NCBI GenBank assembly: GCA_009778255.1
Contig: WRKD01000223.1
Location: forward strand, 1-26,049
Length of the DNA: 26,049 bases
From: Bacillota bacterium
Lineage (GTDB): Bacteria > Bacillota > Dehalobacteriia > UBA4068
Direction of reading: 5' to 3'
Positions 1 to 8,425 of this stretch are shown here, piece after piece. A model generated the notes under the pieces. That model worked only from the letters and a program-made list of their open reading frames with translations, was not told where the DNA came from and did not search any database. Made by a program: the position numbers and the translations under genes. Positions within the stretch are counted from its first letter, which is position 1, and every line of letters starts with the position of its first letter.

Positions 1-907
1 CCTGACCGGCAGCTTCACGTACCACAGCGTCGTCGGTAATAGCTCGCCCCGCCATATTTACGCCCATATCGGTGGGAGATTTATATATTTCACTACCGCC
101 GATTTTTGCTAGCACTGCCTTTAAAAGGGGGAACACTTCTATGTCGCGATTGTAATTGACGGTTGTTTCACCATATGCTTCCAGATGATAAGGATCGATG
201 GCGCTAATATCGTGTAAATCTGCCGTTGCAGCTTCGTAAGCTAGGTTGACCGGATGCTTCAGAGGTAAATTCCAGATGGGAAAGGTTTCGAATTTAGCAT
301 AACCGGCTAATAAACCACGCTTTTGCTCATGATATATTTGCGCTAAGCAAGTAGCCATTTTCCCAGAACCAGGGCCGGGCGCCGTAACCACAACCAAGGG
401 TCGCGTGGTTTCGATAAAGGGGTTAGCGCCGTAACCTTCCTCACTAACAATTGTTTCTACATCGGTGGGGTAGCCCTTAGTCATGCCATGTAAGTATACA
501 CGAATACCACGCTTATCCAGCCTTTTACGAAAAGCTGCAGCTAATGGTTGACCGCTATACTGAGTTATTACTACCGAATTTATGGCAAGCCCCAAATACG
601 ATAGGTTATCTATTAGCCGCATTACATCCATGTCATAGGTAATGCCAATATCGGCGCGGATTTTAGAGCTTTCTATAGCCGGGGCGGAAATGGTAAAGAT
701 GATTTCGGCAATATCGCGTAATTGCTGTAAGAGCTTGGCTTTACCATTTGCGTCGAAACCTGGTAAAACTCGCGCTGCGTGATAGTCGTCGAATAGTTTG
801 CCACCGAATTCTAAGTATAGTTTATTATCGAAGAGTTCAATGCGCTCGCGAATATATTTGGTTTGTAATTTCATATAAAGTTCTTTATCAAAACCGAGTT
901 TCATCAT
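1..907 (-). CDS. DUF1846 family protein (5' part, cut by window edge)
   Basis: The reverse strand is open from an ATG at 907 to the window edge, about 302 residues; the C-terminus lies outside. The product begins MMKLGFDKELYMKLQ and matches the DUF1846 family as I remember it: YLEFGGKLFDDYHA near residue 35, a DIGITYDMDV stretch, the conserved KGYPTDVETIVS block, and a glycine-rich APGPGSGKMATC segment that resembles a Walker A loop. NYNRDIEVFPLLKA and SPTDMGVN lie near the visible end. The start has a GAGGAG ribosome binding site five bases upstream; the second ATG at 904 is an alternative. The family is cytosolic and about 500 residues long; its biochemical role is not established, and nucleotide binding is only inferred from the loop. 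It lies downstream of the lipoprotein gene on the same strand, 19 bases away, so co-transcription is likely. Confidence 0.85.
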   Translation of the reverse strand, partial: MMKLGFDKELYMKLQTKYIRERIELFDNKLYLEFGGKLFDDYHAARVLPGFDANGKAKLLQQLRDIAEIIFTISAPAIESSKIRADIGITYDMDVMRLIDNLSYLGLAINSVVITQYSGQPLAAAFRKRLDKRGIRVYLHGMTKGYPTDVETIVSEEGYGANPFIETTRPLVVVTAPGPGSGKMATCLAQIYHEQKRGLLAGYAKFETFPIWNLPLKHPVNLAYEAATADLHDISAIDPYHLEAYGETTVNYNRDIEVFPLLKAVLAKIGGSEIYKSPTDMGVNMAGRAITDDAVVREAAGQ

Positions 908-926
908 AGGCGCTCCTCAGCGGTTC

Positions 927-1751
927 TTAATATAAAATTGCCCAGCCTGGTATATACTCCGCCGTTACCAGTCCAATCATATTATTTTCAGGGGAAGCTT
1001 CTGTTAGCGCGGGGTTTGTGCCCGAGACGGCATAAAAGTATTCTGCGTTTGCTTCTGCAGTAGTCGGTCTATCTCCCACCTTGATAAAGCCACTATAAAG
1101 AATGCGGTTTTGCCAGCGTAAAGTTCCTTCTACGCAAAAAAGGTATTCGTCATGTGCAACAGTATCGCCGTTCATATCTGTCAAATCCCAAGTGAAAGTA
1201 AGCGCGCCTGTTTTGGGGGTTGCACCGCTGACAGCGTCTATATCCTTTTTTGTTAAGGAAGACAAATCGGATTTTTGCACCCACAAAGCCAGGGAATCCG
1301 GCCGGTTTTTATAACCGCCTTTAGCCGTAAAATCTGTGGCATAAAGCGTTTTTATCAATTGACCGTCTAGGTTTTCAATCCATACCGCAAATTGGTTACT
1401 AGCGCTGCCGGATTGCTTTTCATAGGTGAAGCTTATAATAACTTTTCCTTCCGGGTTATCCGAAGAGATTGCCGGAACAGTAATATCCAAGGGCTGTGAA
1501 TCTATTTCTACTGAAGTATTTGCAGTTTCTTCATTAAGATCGTCGGGGATTTCATCCGGCGGCGGAACTGGTTGGCTTGTTTCCGGAAAAGAATCTGGTT
1601 TTGCTATATTCTCTGGAATTTGTGTTACTGAGGTGGAAGGTTCAGTTAGAAGAGGAGAAGGTGCTATTTCAGTATTGCCGCCGACGCAGGAGCATATAAG
1701 GAAAGATAAAAGAAGTATAACAATAAACCATAGAAAAAAATGCATTTTCAT
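927..1751 (-). CDS. Predicted lipoprotein with DUF2271-like domain
   Basis: A 274-residue protein with a lipoprotein signal: charged start, hydrophobic stretch to about residue 20, and a LICSC lipobox placing the lipidated Cys near residue 22. A Pro/Ser/Thr/Glu-rich linker (about 25-95) follows, then a compact domain (about 100-230) with SNQFAVWIENLDGQL, KTLYATDFTAKGG, DAVSGATPKTG and TFTWDLTD. These resemble DUF2271, a family of secreted or periplasmic proteins thought to have a beta-sandwich fold and often seen near FMN/PepSY redox proteins; no such partner is visible here. The ATG at 1751 has GAGGTG about seven bases upstream. It probably sits on the outer face of the cytoplasmic membrane. 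The domain call is from recalled motifs; the function is unknown. Confidence 0.7.
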   Translation of the reverse strand: MKMHFFLWFIVILLLSFLICSCVGGNTEIAPSPLLTEPSTSVTQIPENIAKPDSFPETSQPVPPPDEIPDDLNEETANTSVEIDSQPLDITVPAISSDNPEGKVIISFTYEKQSGSASNQFAVWIENLDGQLIKTLYATDFTAKGGYKNRPDSLALWVQKSDLSSLTKKDIDAVSGATPKTGALTFTWDLTDMNGDTVAHDEYLFCVEGTLRWQNRILYSGFIKVGDRPTTAEANAEYFYAVSGTNPALTEASPENNMIGLVTAEYIPGWAILY

Positions 1752-1810
1752 TTAAACACCTCATTTATAAATTGATATCACTATATGTTCCAAAGATTAG
1801 ACGCGGATAT

Positions 1811-2854
1811 CTATAATTCCTTTTTCAGTAATACTTTTTGACTAACTGCTTTATTTAAACGATTCATAATGGCTATGCCAAAACCATATTCCGGCACGGC
1901 TTCCGCTATCAGAGAAGAAAAATGCTGTTCATCTCCTTTACGAAGCGCGGCGAAAAGATTTCTGGCATAAGAGGTAAGGTCGCCTTCTTTACCCATAATA
2001 AGTACTTCAGCCTCACCGGGTAATTGTGCCGCTGTTTCCGCCCATACCATGAGTAAAGGTTCCTGATGGTATTTTTCCTTTAATTGGAGGCGCAGATGCA
2101 TAATTTCACTTAAACCATGCGCGACCAGCATTTCACCTTTAGGAGCATAATGGCGGTATTTCATCCCTGGTGCAGTCGGGCGTTTTGCCGAAGAAAGATT
2201 AGTATAGCTAATAGGCTGGTCTGAGGCTTTGGCAAGTTCTTTTTCCTCCACCCGGCCTGGGCGCAAAATTTGGGGAATTTTGCCGCAAGCATCTACTACG
2301 GTTGATTCCAGCCCTATTTCCGTTGGCCCGCCATTTAAAATCAGGGGTATTTTGCCCGCAAAATCTGTATAAACATGCCAAGCAGTGGTGGGGCTGCTGC
2401 GTCCGGAAAGATTTGCTGATGGTGCAGCAATAGGACAGTGAGCTGCTTTAATAAGAGCAGTAGCTAAAGGTAAAGACGGCCAGCGTACAGCTAATGTGGG
2501 TAGACCGGCGCTAACTATATCCGGAATAGTAGGTTTTTTGGGTAATACCAGGGTAAGTGGCCCCGGCCAGAAAGCGTTTATAAGCTTTATAGCCAGTGGA
2601 GAGGGTACTACTAACTCATTAAGCATATCCATATCTGCTATATGCACAATCAGAGGGTTGTCGGCAGGACGTCCTTTAGCGGCAAAAATAGCAGCACAGG
2701 CTGGGGAATCCAGGGCATTGGCGCCCAAGCCATATACCGTTTCGGTAGGAAAGGCTACTAATTTCCCATCGCAAATCAGCTCTGCTGCTTCATATAAAGC
2801 AGCTTGGGCTGCCGGAGTGTTTATATTATTAATGGTTATAAGTTTGGTTTCCAT
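1811..2854 (-). CDS. ywlC: Threonylcarbamoyl-AMP synthase (Sua5/YwlC type)
   Basis: A 347-residue cytosolic enzyme that makes L-threonylcarbamoyl-AMP from threonine, bicarbonate and ATP, the first step of t6A37 modification of ANN-decoding tRNAs. The YrdC domain covers about residues 10-205 and shows FPTETVYGLGANA (35-47), the KGRPADNPL binding block (60-68) and SANLSG (146-151). After the APGMKYRHYAPKG linker (228-240) comes the Sua5 C-terminal domain, to about residue 345, so this is the long Sua5 form rather than the short TsaC form. The ribosome binding site is weak (only an AAGAAAAG-like stretch). The gene lies 19 bases downstream of a truncated peptidase C26 remnant whose promoter probably serves it. 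Confidence 0.93.
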   Translation of the reverse strand: METKLITINNINTPAAQAALYEAAELICDGKLVAFPTETVYGLGANALDSPACAAIFAAKGRPADNPLIVHIADMDMLNELVVPSPLAIKLINAFWPGPLTLVLPKKPTIPDIVSAGLPTLAVRWPSLPLATALIKAAHCPIAAPSANLSGRSSPTTAWHVYTDFAGKIPLILNGGPTEIGLESTVVDACGKIPQILRPGRVEEKELAKASDQPISYTNLSSAKRPTAPGMKYRHYAPKGEMLVAHGLSEIMHLRLQLKEKYHQEPLLMVWAETAAQLPGEAEVLIMGKEGDLTSYARNLFAALRKGDEQHFSSLIAEAVPEYGFGIAIMNRLNKAVSQKVLLKKEL

Positions 2855-2873
2855 ATAAACTTTTCTTAGCCAA

Positions 2874-3197
2874 TTATTTTATTGTCCCGACAAATGCGGC
2901 AAATATACGTTTGCTGGCTTCGCCAGCCAGCGCCAATTCCCATTCATCGCGGTTCACTTCGGTTTTACCCAAACCGGGTAAGGCGGCTTCCTCATAATTA
3001 TTTGGCGCAATATCTGCACCGCCAGCCAGCACCAGCCCATCTAAGGAAGAGAGCATGTCTTTTGCCAGAGTATGATCCAATACTGGCATAGCCACCGGAT
3101 TTGCCCCCGCCAGAGCAAGCGACAAGTAGTATTGTCGGCGCAAACTGGTACCATAATCTATGTTTTCGTTCATTGTTATACCAATTAACGGGCGCAT
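2874..3197 (-). pseudogene. Truncated peptidase C26 / PuuD-like amidotransferase, N-terminal stump
   Basis: The 107 residues from the ATG at 3197 begin MRPLIGITMNE and continue through LDGLVLAGGADIAPNNY and RDEWELALAGEA, the start of class I glutamine-amidotransferase-like gamma-glutamyl hydrolases (peptidase C26; PuuD and gamma-glutamyl-GABA hydrolase relatives, usually about 230-250 residues). Where these proteins continue into the GICRG nucleophile elbow, this one breaks into IFAAFVGTIK and stops. The catalytic Cys, His and Glu are all absent, so it cannot work as a hydrolase. Upstream is AGGGAG with six-base spacing, which decides this start over a longer reading frame that would begin inside the promoter. 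The missing half was probably lost by a deletion ending just short of the sua5 homologue. Confidence 0.75.
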
Positions 3198-3270
3198 GTT
3201 TTTCTCCCTAATCTTATTGCCAGTTTTATTCTGTACCATGTTGCCGATATAACGCTTATACCTTTCCCCA

Positions 3271-3299
3271 ATTCTAACATGCTTCGGTTGTTTTCTCAA
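3271..3299 (-). promoter_or_regulatory. Predicted promoter for the C26 remnant and sua5 homologue
   Basis: On the reverse strand TTGAGA (3299-3294) and TAGAAT (3276-3271) are separated by exactly 17 bases, a good vegetative sigma-factor promoter. It lies about 75 bases upstream of the ATG at 3197. Transcription would pass through the broken gene into the threonylcarbamoyl-AMP synthase gene. Confidence 0.6.
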
Positions 3300-3651
3300 G
3301 TATTAAATCGCTTTTCGCTCCGCGTTTATCTATAACGGGTACAGTTCACTCCCTGCCTAATTTTGTCATACTGAGCACAGCGAAGGATCTTTTCTATTGC
3401 GAGCTAAAGTCCCATACGCGCTACCTAAGTGGGTTTCATCGTCATTGCTAGTGAAGCGAAGCAATCCAGAATGCGTGTTGCCCAGGTATTTCTGGATTGC
3501 CGCGTAGCTTCGCTCCTCGTAATGACGGGCTAGCTCTTTATTTAGTTAGCGCATGTGTGCTAAAGCCATCAGATAACTAAGGAACAAATTTTGGAATGCA
3601 TTTGAACTGTAACTAACAGTGTATGCATATAAAAATCAAAAAACGAAATAA
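3300..3651. other. Gene-free spacer between divergent transcription units
   Basis: No credible coding frame. It separates the minus-strand sua5 unit from the plus-strand der unit. It holds a palindromic repeat at 3440-3527 and, at about 3362-3388, GTCATACTGAGCACAGCGAA, which resembles scattered intergenic repeats of the type TCATTCTGAGCGAAGCGAAGG seen in many anaerobe genomes. The rest shows no recognisable feature. Confidence 0.6.
3440..3527. repeat. Long imperfect palindrome, REP/MITE-like intergenic repeat
   Basis: The left arm begins CGTCATTGCTAGTGAAGCG and continues with AAGCAATCCAGA; the right arm reads TCTGGATTGC, CGCGTAGCTTCGCTCC and TCGTAATGACG. The arms are about 32 bases with a few mismatches, around a loop of roughly 18 bases. 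Such CGTCATTGC...GCAATCCAG palindromes are dispersed repeats in many bacterial genomes. As RNA it would form a long hairpin on either strand and could end or insulate transcription. Confidence 0.75.
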
Positions 3652-3680
3652 TTGACATAATAATCGCTTTTGTGTATGAT
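3652..3680 (+). promoter_or_regulatory. Predicted promoter of der
   Basis: TTGACA at 3652-3657 and TATGAT at 3675-3680 are separated by 17 bases, a near-consensus housekeeping promoter 65 bases upstream of the der start. It probably drives der and possibly plsY and gpsA. Confidence 0.75.
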
Positions 3681-3744
3681 ATGTTTATGATAATAGAAAC
3701 CAGGGTTTACTACGCTAGAATTGGAAATTGACGAGGTTATAATA

Positions 3745-5070
3745 ATGAATAAACCTGTCGTTGCCATTGTGGGGCGGGAGAATGTGGGGAAAAGTACTCT
3801 TTTCAATCGTATAGTGGGTAGCCGCGAAGCTATTGTACAAGACAACCCCGGAGTCACAAGAGATCGCCTCTATCGCGATACCGGTTGGCTAGATCAAGAG
3901 TTTACACTAATTGACACAGGTGGTATAAAATTTACGTGCGAGAACAGCCTTATTACCGGTTTGGTACGGGAACAGGCCGCCTTGGCTATTGAAGAAGCCC
4001 AGGCTATCATCTTTGTGGTAGATCGACATAATCTGACTCCTGATGATGAAGATGTTGCAGAAATGCTGCGAAAAAGTGGCAAACCGGTGCTTCTTGCCGT
4101 CAATAAAGTGGATGATTTTGACACAGACCCGGATATATACGATTTTTATCGACTTGGCTTAGGGGATCCCGTTCCTGTATCGGCAACTCATGGGAAGAAT
4201 ATTGGAGATTTACTGGATGCTCTGTTGCCACTGTTGCCCACCGCTCTAATGGCCAAAGACGAAGGGGATCGTGTGGCGCTGGTGCTTATTGGTCGCCCTA
4301 ATGTGGGCAAAAGTTCTGTTGCCAACCGCTTGCTTGGTCAAAACCGTGTAATTGTTTCCGCTGCTCCCGGCACTACCAGAGATGCTATAGATACGCTGCT
4401 TATACGAGATAACCGAGAATATGTGATCATCGATACAGCAGGCATGCGAAAAAAGGGACGTATCAATGAACCAACGGAGTACTATAGTATGCAGCGCGCT
4501 CTTCATGCCATAGACCGAGCCGATGTGGCTGTGCTGGTATTAGACGCTTCAGCGGGTGTGGAAGAGCAAGATCAGCGTATAGCAGGTTATGCCCATGAAG
4601 CAGGTAAAGGGCTGTTGTTATTAGTAAACAAATGGGATTTACCAGAAAAAGACGATAAAAGCATGAAGCGCTTTGAAAATGATCTTAGCCAAGCCTTTTC
4701 TTTTGCCCCTTATTATTTAAGCTTATTTGTTTCGGCTAAAACAGGGCAGCGTTTAGATAAGATATTGCCTTTAGTTGAATTTATTACCGAACAAGCCAGC
4801 CGTCGTGTTACTACCTCTCAATTAAATGAAGTTTTACGAGAAGCTACTCAGTTAAATCCGCCAGCTGCTATTAAAGGGCGGCGTTTAAAAGTGTTATATG
4901 GTGCTCAAGTAGGAGTAAAACCGCCTAAGATTGTCCTTTTTGTCAATGATCCGGAGTTAGTGCATTTTTCTTATGCGCGTTATTTAGAAAACAAATTGCG
5001 GGAAGCATTTGGCTTTGCCGGTACACCTATTTCTATTATATGGCGGAAGAGGGAAAAGCCGGAACAGTAG
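3745..5070 (+). CDS. der: Ribosome biogenesis GTPase Der (EngA)
   Basis: A 441-residue double-GTPase needed for 50S subunit maturation. The first G domain starts at once with VAIVGRENVGKS (G1) and has DTGG (G3) and NKVD (G4). The second has LIGRPNVGKSS, DTAGMRKKG and NKWD. A C-terminal KH-like domain (about 345-435) ends the protein, so the length and order are complete. The first P-loop reads GRENVGKS where most family members have GRPNVGKS; the residues contacting phosphate are intact. The ATG at 3745 is preceded by GAGG at seven-base spacing, which favours it over an in-frame TTG at 3721. It heads the der-plsY-gpsA run typical of Clostridia. Confidence 0.97.
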   Translation: MNKPVVAIVGRENVGKSTLFNRIVGSREAIVQDNPGVTRDRLYRDTGWLDQEFTLIDTGGIKFTCENSLITGLVREQAALAIEEAQAIIFVVDRHNLTPDDEDVAEMLRKSGKPVLLAVNKVDDFDTDPDIYDFYRLGLGDPVPVSATHGKNIGDLLDALLPLLPTALMAKDEGDRVALVLIGRPNVGKSSVANRLLGQNRVIVSAAPGTTRDAIDTLLIRDNREYVIIDTAGMRKKGRINEPTEYYSMQRALHAIDRADVAVLVLDASAGVEEQDQRIAGYAHEAGKGLLLLVNKWDLPEKDDKSMKRFENDLSQAFSFAPYYLSLFVSAKTGQRLDKILPLVEFITEQASRRVTTSQLNEVLREATQLNPPAAIKGRRLKVLYGAQVGVKPPKIVLFVNDPELVHFSYARYLENKLREAFGFAGTPISIIWRKREKPEQ

Positions 5071-5112
5071 AGAATAAAACTTTTCTGATGAATAGTTAAA
5101 AGAGGTGAGCCC

Positions 5113-5679
5113 ATGAATATAGGTTTTTTACTGCTGACGCTGGTTTGCTCTTATCTTTTAGGCTCTTTCCCTTCAGCCTACTTTATTACAAAGAGAGTTC
5201 GCGGTTTAGATATACGCAGTGTAGGTTCCGGAAATGTGGGCAGCACCAATGCGGTGCGAATTTTGGGCCTGCCCTTGGGCGCGCTGGTTTTTGTTACCGA
5301 TGTACTTAAAGGCCTTATTCCAGCTTTATTAGGTAAATGGCTGGGAGGAGAAAGCGTAGCTATATTAGCCGGTCTATGTTCATTGATTGGGCATATTTTC
5401 CCTGTTTGGCTGGAATTTAAGGGCGGAAAGGGTGTGGCTACTGCTTTAGGCGTAGCTTTAGCGCTCTTTCCCGTGTTGGGGCTAACCGCTTTTGCAACTT
5501 GGGTCATCACCTTATTTCTTACTGATCGTGTGGCAGTAGCTTCTGTAGCTGCTGCTGCTGCTTTGGGTGCTATGGTTTTGGTGAATATACCCCTTTTGCC
5601 ATATAAAATAGGTTTTACTATAATAGCCTTATTGGTAATATGGAAACACCGTAGCAATTTTCTAACACTAAAAAAATAA
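5113..5679 (+). CDS. plsY: Acyl-phosphate:glycerol-3-phosphate acyltransferase PlsY
   Basis: A 188-residue integral membrane enzyme that transfers an acyl group from acyl phosphate to sn-glycerol 3-phosphate, giving lysophosphatidic acid, the first committed step of phospholipid synthesis. The sequence is almost entirely hydrophobic helices with the family loops GSGNVGSTNAVR (about 37-48) and GHIFPVWLEFKGGKGVAT (about 93-110), the phosphate- and substrate-binding regions. Usual length is about 190-210, so it is complete. The ATG has AGAGGTGAG just upstream. The next gene makes its substrate, glycerol 3-phosphate. Confidence 0.96.
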   Translation: MNIGFLLLTLVCSYLLGSFPSAYFITKRVRGLDIRSVGSGNVGSTNAVRILGLPLGALVFVTDVLKGLIPALLGKWLGGESVAILAGLCSLIGHIFPVWLEFKGGKGVATALGVALALFPVLGLTAFATWVITLFLTDRVAVASVAAAAALGAMVLVNIPLLPYKIGFTIIALLVIWKHRSNFLTLKK

Positions 5680-5746
5680 ATGCTCAAATTGAGGGATCCT
5701 TATAGAGAGAATAAAGACCGCATTGGTAAATTTAGGAGGAAAAACT

Positions 5747-6739
5747 TTGCGTATTAAAATTCTGGGTGCCGGCTCTTGGGGCACGGCTTTAGCCCTCCTG
5801 CTTTTGAATAATGGTCATCATGTTAGCCTATGGTCTTGGGATAAGGTGCATGTAGAACAATTGATGCGAGACGGTGAAAACAAAGCCTTTTTACCGGGAG
5901 TGCCTTTGCCTGCCGATTTACCTATTACACCGCATCTTTCTGGGGTAGCCAGCGCAGATATTGTAGTTTTCGCCGTGCCTTCACATGCCGTAAATTCCGT
6001 CACTGCTCAAGCCAAGGAATTTATTCGCAAAGATGCTCTAATCATCAATGCCGGCAAGGGCTTCGATCCCCAAGGTCGCAGGCTTTCTACGGTAATTCTT
6101 GAAGCACTGCCGGATAACCCTTATGTTACAATATCCGGACCCAGCCACGCCGAAGAGGTGGCGCGTAATAAGCCTACCACGGTGGTGGTAGCAGGATCGG
6201 ATTTGGCAGTATGCCAAAGAGCGCAAGATGTTTTCATGAATAATTATTTCCGCGTCTATACTAATCTCGATTTGGTGGGAGTAGAGATAGGCGGCGCGGT
6301 TAAAAATATCATAGCGCTGGGTGTTGGTATTATTGAAGGGCTCGGTTTAGGAGATAATGCAAAGGCAGCCTTAATTACGCGTGGGCTGGCCGAGATTATG
6401 CGTTTGGGTGTAACCTTAGGCGCCGACCCCACAACTTTTGCCGGGCTGGCAGGAGTAGGAGATTTGGTGGTGACCTGTACCAGCAGGCATAGCCGAAATC
6501 TACGCGCGGGGATAGAAATTGGCAAAAACCGTCCCTGGAATCAGGTAGTTGAGGAAATGGGTATGGTAGTAGAGGGTGTTTTTGCTACAGAAAGCACATA
6601 TAAGCTAGCCCACCAACATCATGTAGAAATGCCTATCACCGAACAGATATACTATCTATTATACAAAGGCCGCATGCCAAATGAAGCTATGTGGGCTTTG
6701 ATGACTCGCTCGAAAGCGGTGAAAGAAATTTTATTGTAA
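5747..6739 (+). CDS. gpsA: NAD(P)H-dependent glycerol-3-phosphate dehydrogenase GpsA
   Basis: A 330-residue cytosolic enzyme that reduces dihydroxyacetone phosphate to sn-glycerol 3-phosphate for phospholipid synthesis. The Rossmann motif GAGSWGTALA is at the N-terminus, SGPSHAEEVA lies in the centre, and GGAVKNIIALGVG carries the catalytic Lys. The C-terminal helical domain includes GLAGVGDLVVTC. I place the start at the TTG at 5747, because TTAGGAGG lies six bases before it; the in-frame TTG at 5723 lies upstream of this ribosome binding site. It follows plsY by 67 bases and supplies its substrate. Confidence 0.95.
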   Translation: MRIKILGAGSWGTALALLLLNNGHHVSLWSWDKVHVEQLMRDGENKAFLPGVPLPADLPITPHLSGVASADIVVFAVPSHAVNSVTAQAKEFIRKDALIINAGKGFDPQGRRLSTVILEALPDNPYVTISGPSHAEEVARNKPTTVVVAGSDLAVCQRAQDVFMNNYFRVYTNLDLVGVEIGGAVKNIIALGVGIIEGLGLGDNAKAALITRGLAEIMRLGVTLGADPTTFAGLAGVGDLVVTCTSRHSRNLRAGIEIGKNRPWNQVVEEMGMVVEGVFATESTYKLAHQHHVEMPITEQIYYLLYKGRMPNEAMWALMTRSKAVKEILL

Positions 6740-6815
6740 GATTTATCTGGCGATAATTGTATTAATTGTAGAATAGTTAAGGTGCTTTATGGTTTGAAAT
6801 AAGGAGGTATGGCGT

Positions 6816-8399
6816 ATGAAACGTAATATGTCTATTTTGCTGGCATTGGCGTTGATACTTGTGTTTAGCAACATCGCCTCTGCCAAAGACTTTACCGATA
6901 CGGCAGGTTTAAAAAGTGTTGAGCAAGCGGCTTTGCAAGCATTGACCGAAATGAATGTGATCAGCGGTTATCCGGATGGTACTTTTAGGCCTGCTGCCAC
7001 AGTCACCCGCGCTGAATTTTCTAAAATGATTATTATTTTTTCGGGACAAAGCGAGCTAAAAGAGGCAGTTTCACCTTTTGGCGATGTTTTTCTCACAGAT
7101 TGGTTCTATGGCTGGGTTTGTCGAGCTGAAAGGAATGGTTGGATATTTGGGTATCCCGGCGCAACATTCAGACCGCAAAACAGTGTTACACAGCAAGAGG
7201 TAGCCGCCGTATTGATACGGCTTGCCGGTGTTAACACCAAAGATTTTGTCTGGCCGGATGATTATATAGATGCGGCGCAGGCTGCCGGAGCCTTTAAAGA
7301 TATATACTTTGTGGGTGCAGCTCCGGCTAGTCGTATTTTAACTTGTCAAATGCTTTATAATATGCAAAAAAAGCCGGAAAATGGGTCGGCGCAGCAACAG
7401 ACAGTTGCGGTGCATGGCATAGTAACATCATTGACCGAAAACAGTGTCACAATAAAAGACGGAAAAGGTGAAAGCAATGAATATTCCGTAGGCCCCAATT
7501 TGCTGTCAGATAAGCTTATAGTTGGTTCTTATTTAGAATTGTCTGTAAATGGCAAAACAGTGGTAAGGGTTGCGGAAAGCATTATCCCTAAAAAAGGCGC
7601 CAATTATTGGGATGTAGCTCTTGATGGATCAAACGCTATAATAGAAGATAGTAAATATGATCTAACAGATACAGATATTTTCGCTGTTGAGTATACGCTG
7701 AGCAAGCCCTATAGTGAAGAAAACTTTATAAAAGGGGGACCGTTAAACCGCGATGTGCTCGCTTTTGGTGGCCGCCTAGCTGCAGAAATGGCGGTAGTGG
7801 TAGAAGCCGAGGGCGGCAAATTGATAACGGCTTATTTAGTTAATGCTACTGTTATTGTTGCCGGCGGACGTTTGGATGTGGTGGATGGCAACTATAGCAG
7901 CTCAAGAGGTTCCGGAGTGTATTTTTTAGGGCGTGATCTGGGTTTGCCAATGGAGCTCAGCAGTAGTAGTATCGGTACCGGCGTACCGCCGAATGGCTTG
8001 TTTATTCATTACACGCTGCGCAATGGTGTAATAAACACCTGGCAACCGCTGCTTGATTTAGATGGCGATTTAATTTATCCTACTTTAGACGCTCTTAAAA
8101 ATGGCGGTGAAAACGACCCCTATGCTTGGGTGGATACGAGCGGAAAACCTACACAAGTTCCGCCAAACATAGCCGGCGCTAAGCCATTGGTTAAGGATAC
8201 AAGCTTAGGTAAGGGCGCCTTACAGTTGGGCGCCGATTCGGTTAATTATTGGCTGGTCGAGGGTTGCCTGATCTTCGAGGTTGGTCATAACGGTGAAATA
8301 AAACAGGGCAACCGCAGTAGTATAGAAAAAGAATGTGAAGTGATAGCTTTAGTAAATCATAAATACGAAATTTGCTACTTATTCTGCTTTGTAGAGTAG
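6816..8399 (+). CDS. S-layer homology (SLH) domain surface protein, paralogue 1
   Basis: A 527-residue secreted protein: signal peptide to about residue 23 (cleavage after IASA), then two clear SLH domains, the first with YPDGTFRPAATVTRAEFSKM (about 50-70) and the second with YPGATFRPQNSVTQQEVA (about 112-130), and a degenerate third to about residue 185. SLH domains bind pyruvylated secondary cell-wall polysaccharide, so the protein is held on the cell surface. The rest (about 190-527) has no family I recognise; it contains a short VTSLTENSVTIKDG beta-rich segment and a C-terminal module shared with the next gene. The ribosome binding site is AAGGAGG. Function beyond wall attachment is unknown. 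Confidence 0.88.
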   Translation: MKRNMSILLALALILVFSNIASAKDFTDTAGLKSVEQAALQALTEMNVISGYPDGTFRPAATVTRAEFSKMIIIFSGQSELKEAVSPFGDVFLTDWFYGWVCRAERNGWIFGYPGATFRPQNSVTQQEVAAVLIRLAGVNTKDFVWPDDYIDAAQAAGAFKDIYFVGAAPASRILTCQMLYNMQKKPENGSAQQQTVAVHGIVTSLTENSVTIKDGKGESNEYSVGPNLLSDKLIVGSYLELSVNGKTVVRVAESIIPKKGANYWDVALDGSNAIIEDSKYDLTDTDIFAVEYTLSKPYSEENFIKGGPLNRDVLAFGGRLAAEMAVVVEAEGGKLITAYLVNATVIVAGGRLDVVDGNYSSSRGSGVYFLGRDLGLPMELSSSSIGTGVPPNGLFIHYTLRNGVINTWQPLLDLDGDLIYPTLDALKNGGENDPYAWVDTSGKPTQVPPNIAGAKPLVKDTSLGKGALQLGADSVNYWLVEGCLIFEVGHNGEIKQGNRSSIEKECEVIALVNHKYEICYLFCFVE

Positions 8400-8425
8400 T
8401 TTTTTAAAAGACGAGGTGACTGGAA

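Noticed and set aside
3198..3299. Longer N-terminus of the C26 remnant from a TTG at 3299
   Set aside because: The upstream codons overlap the -35 and -10 boxes of the promoter, and the ATG at 3197 has a proper ribosome binding site.
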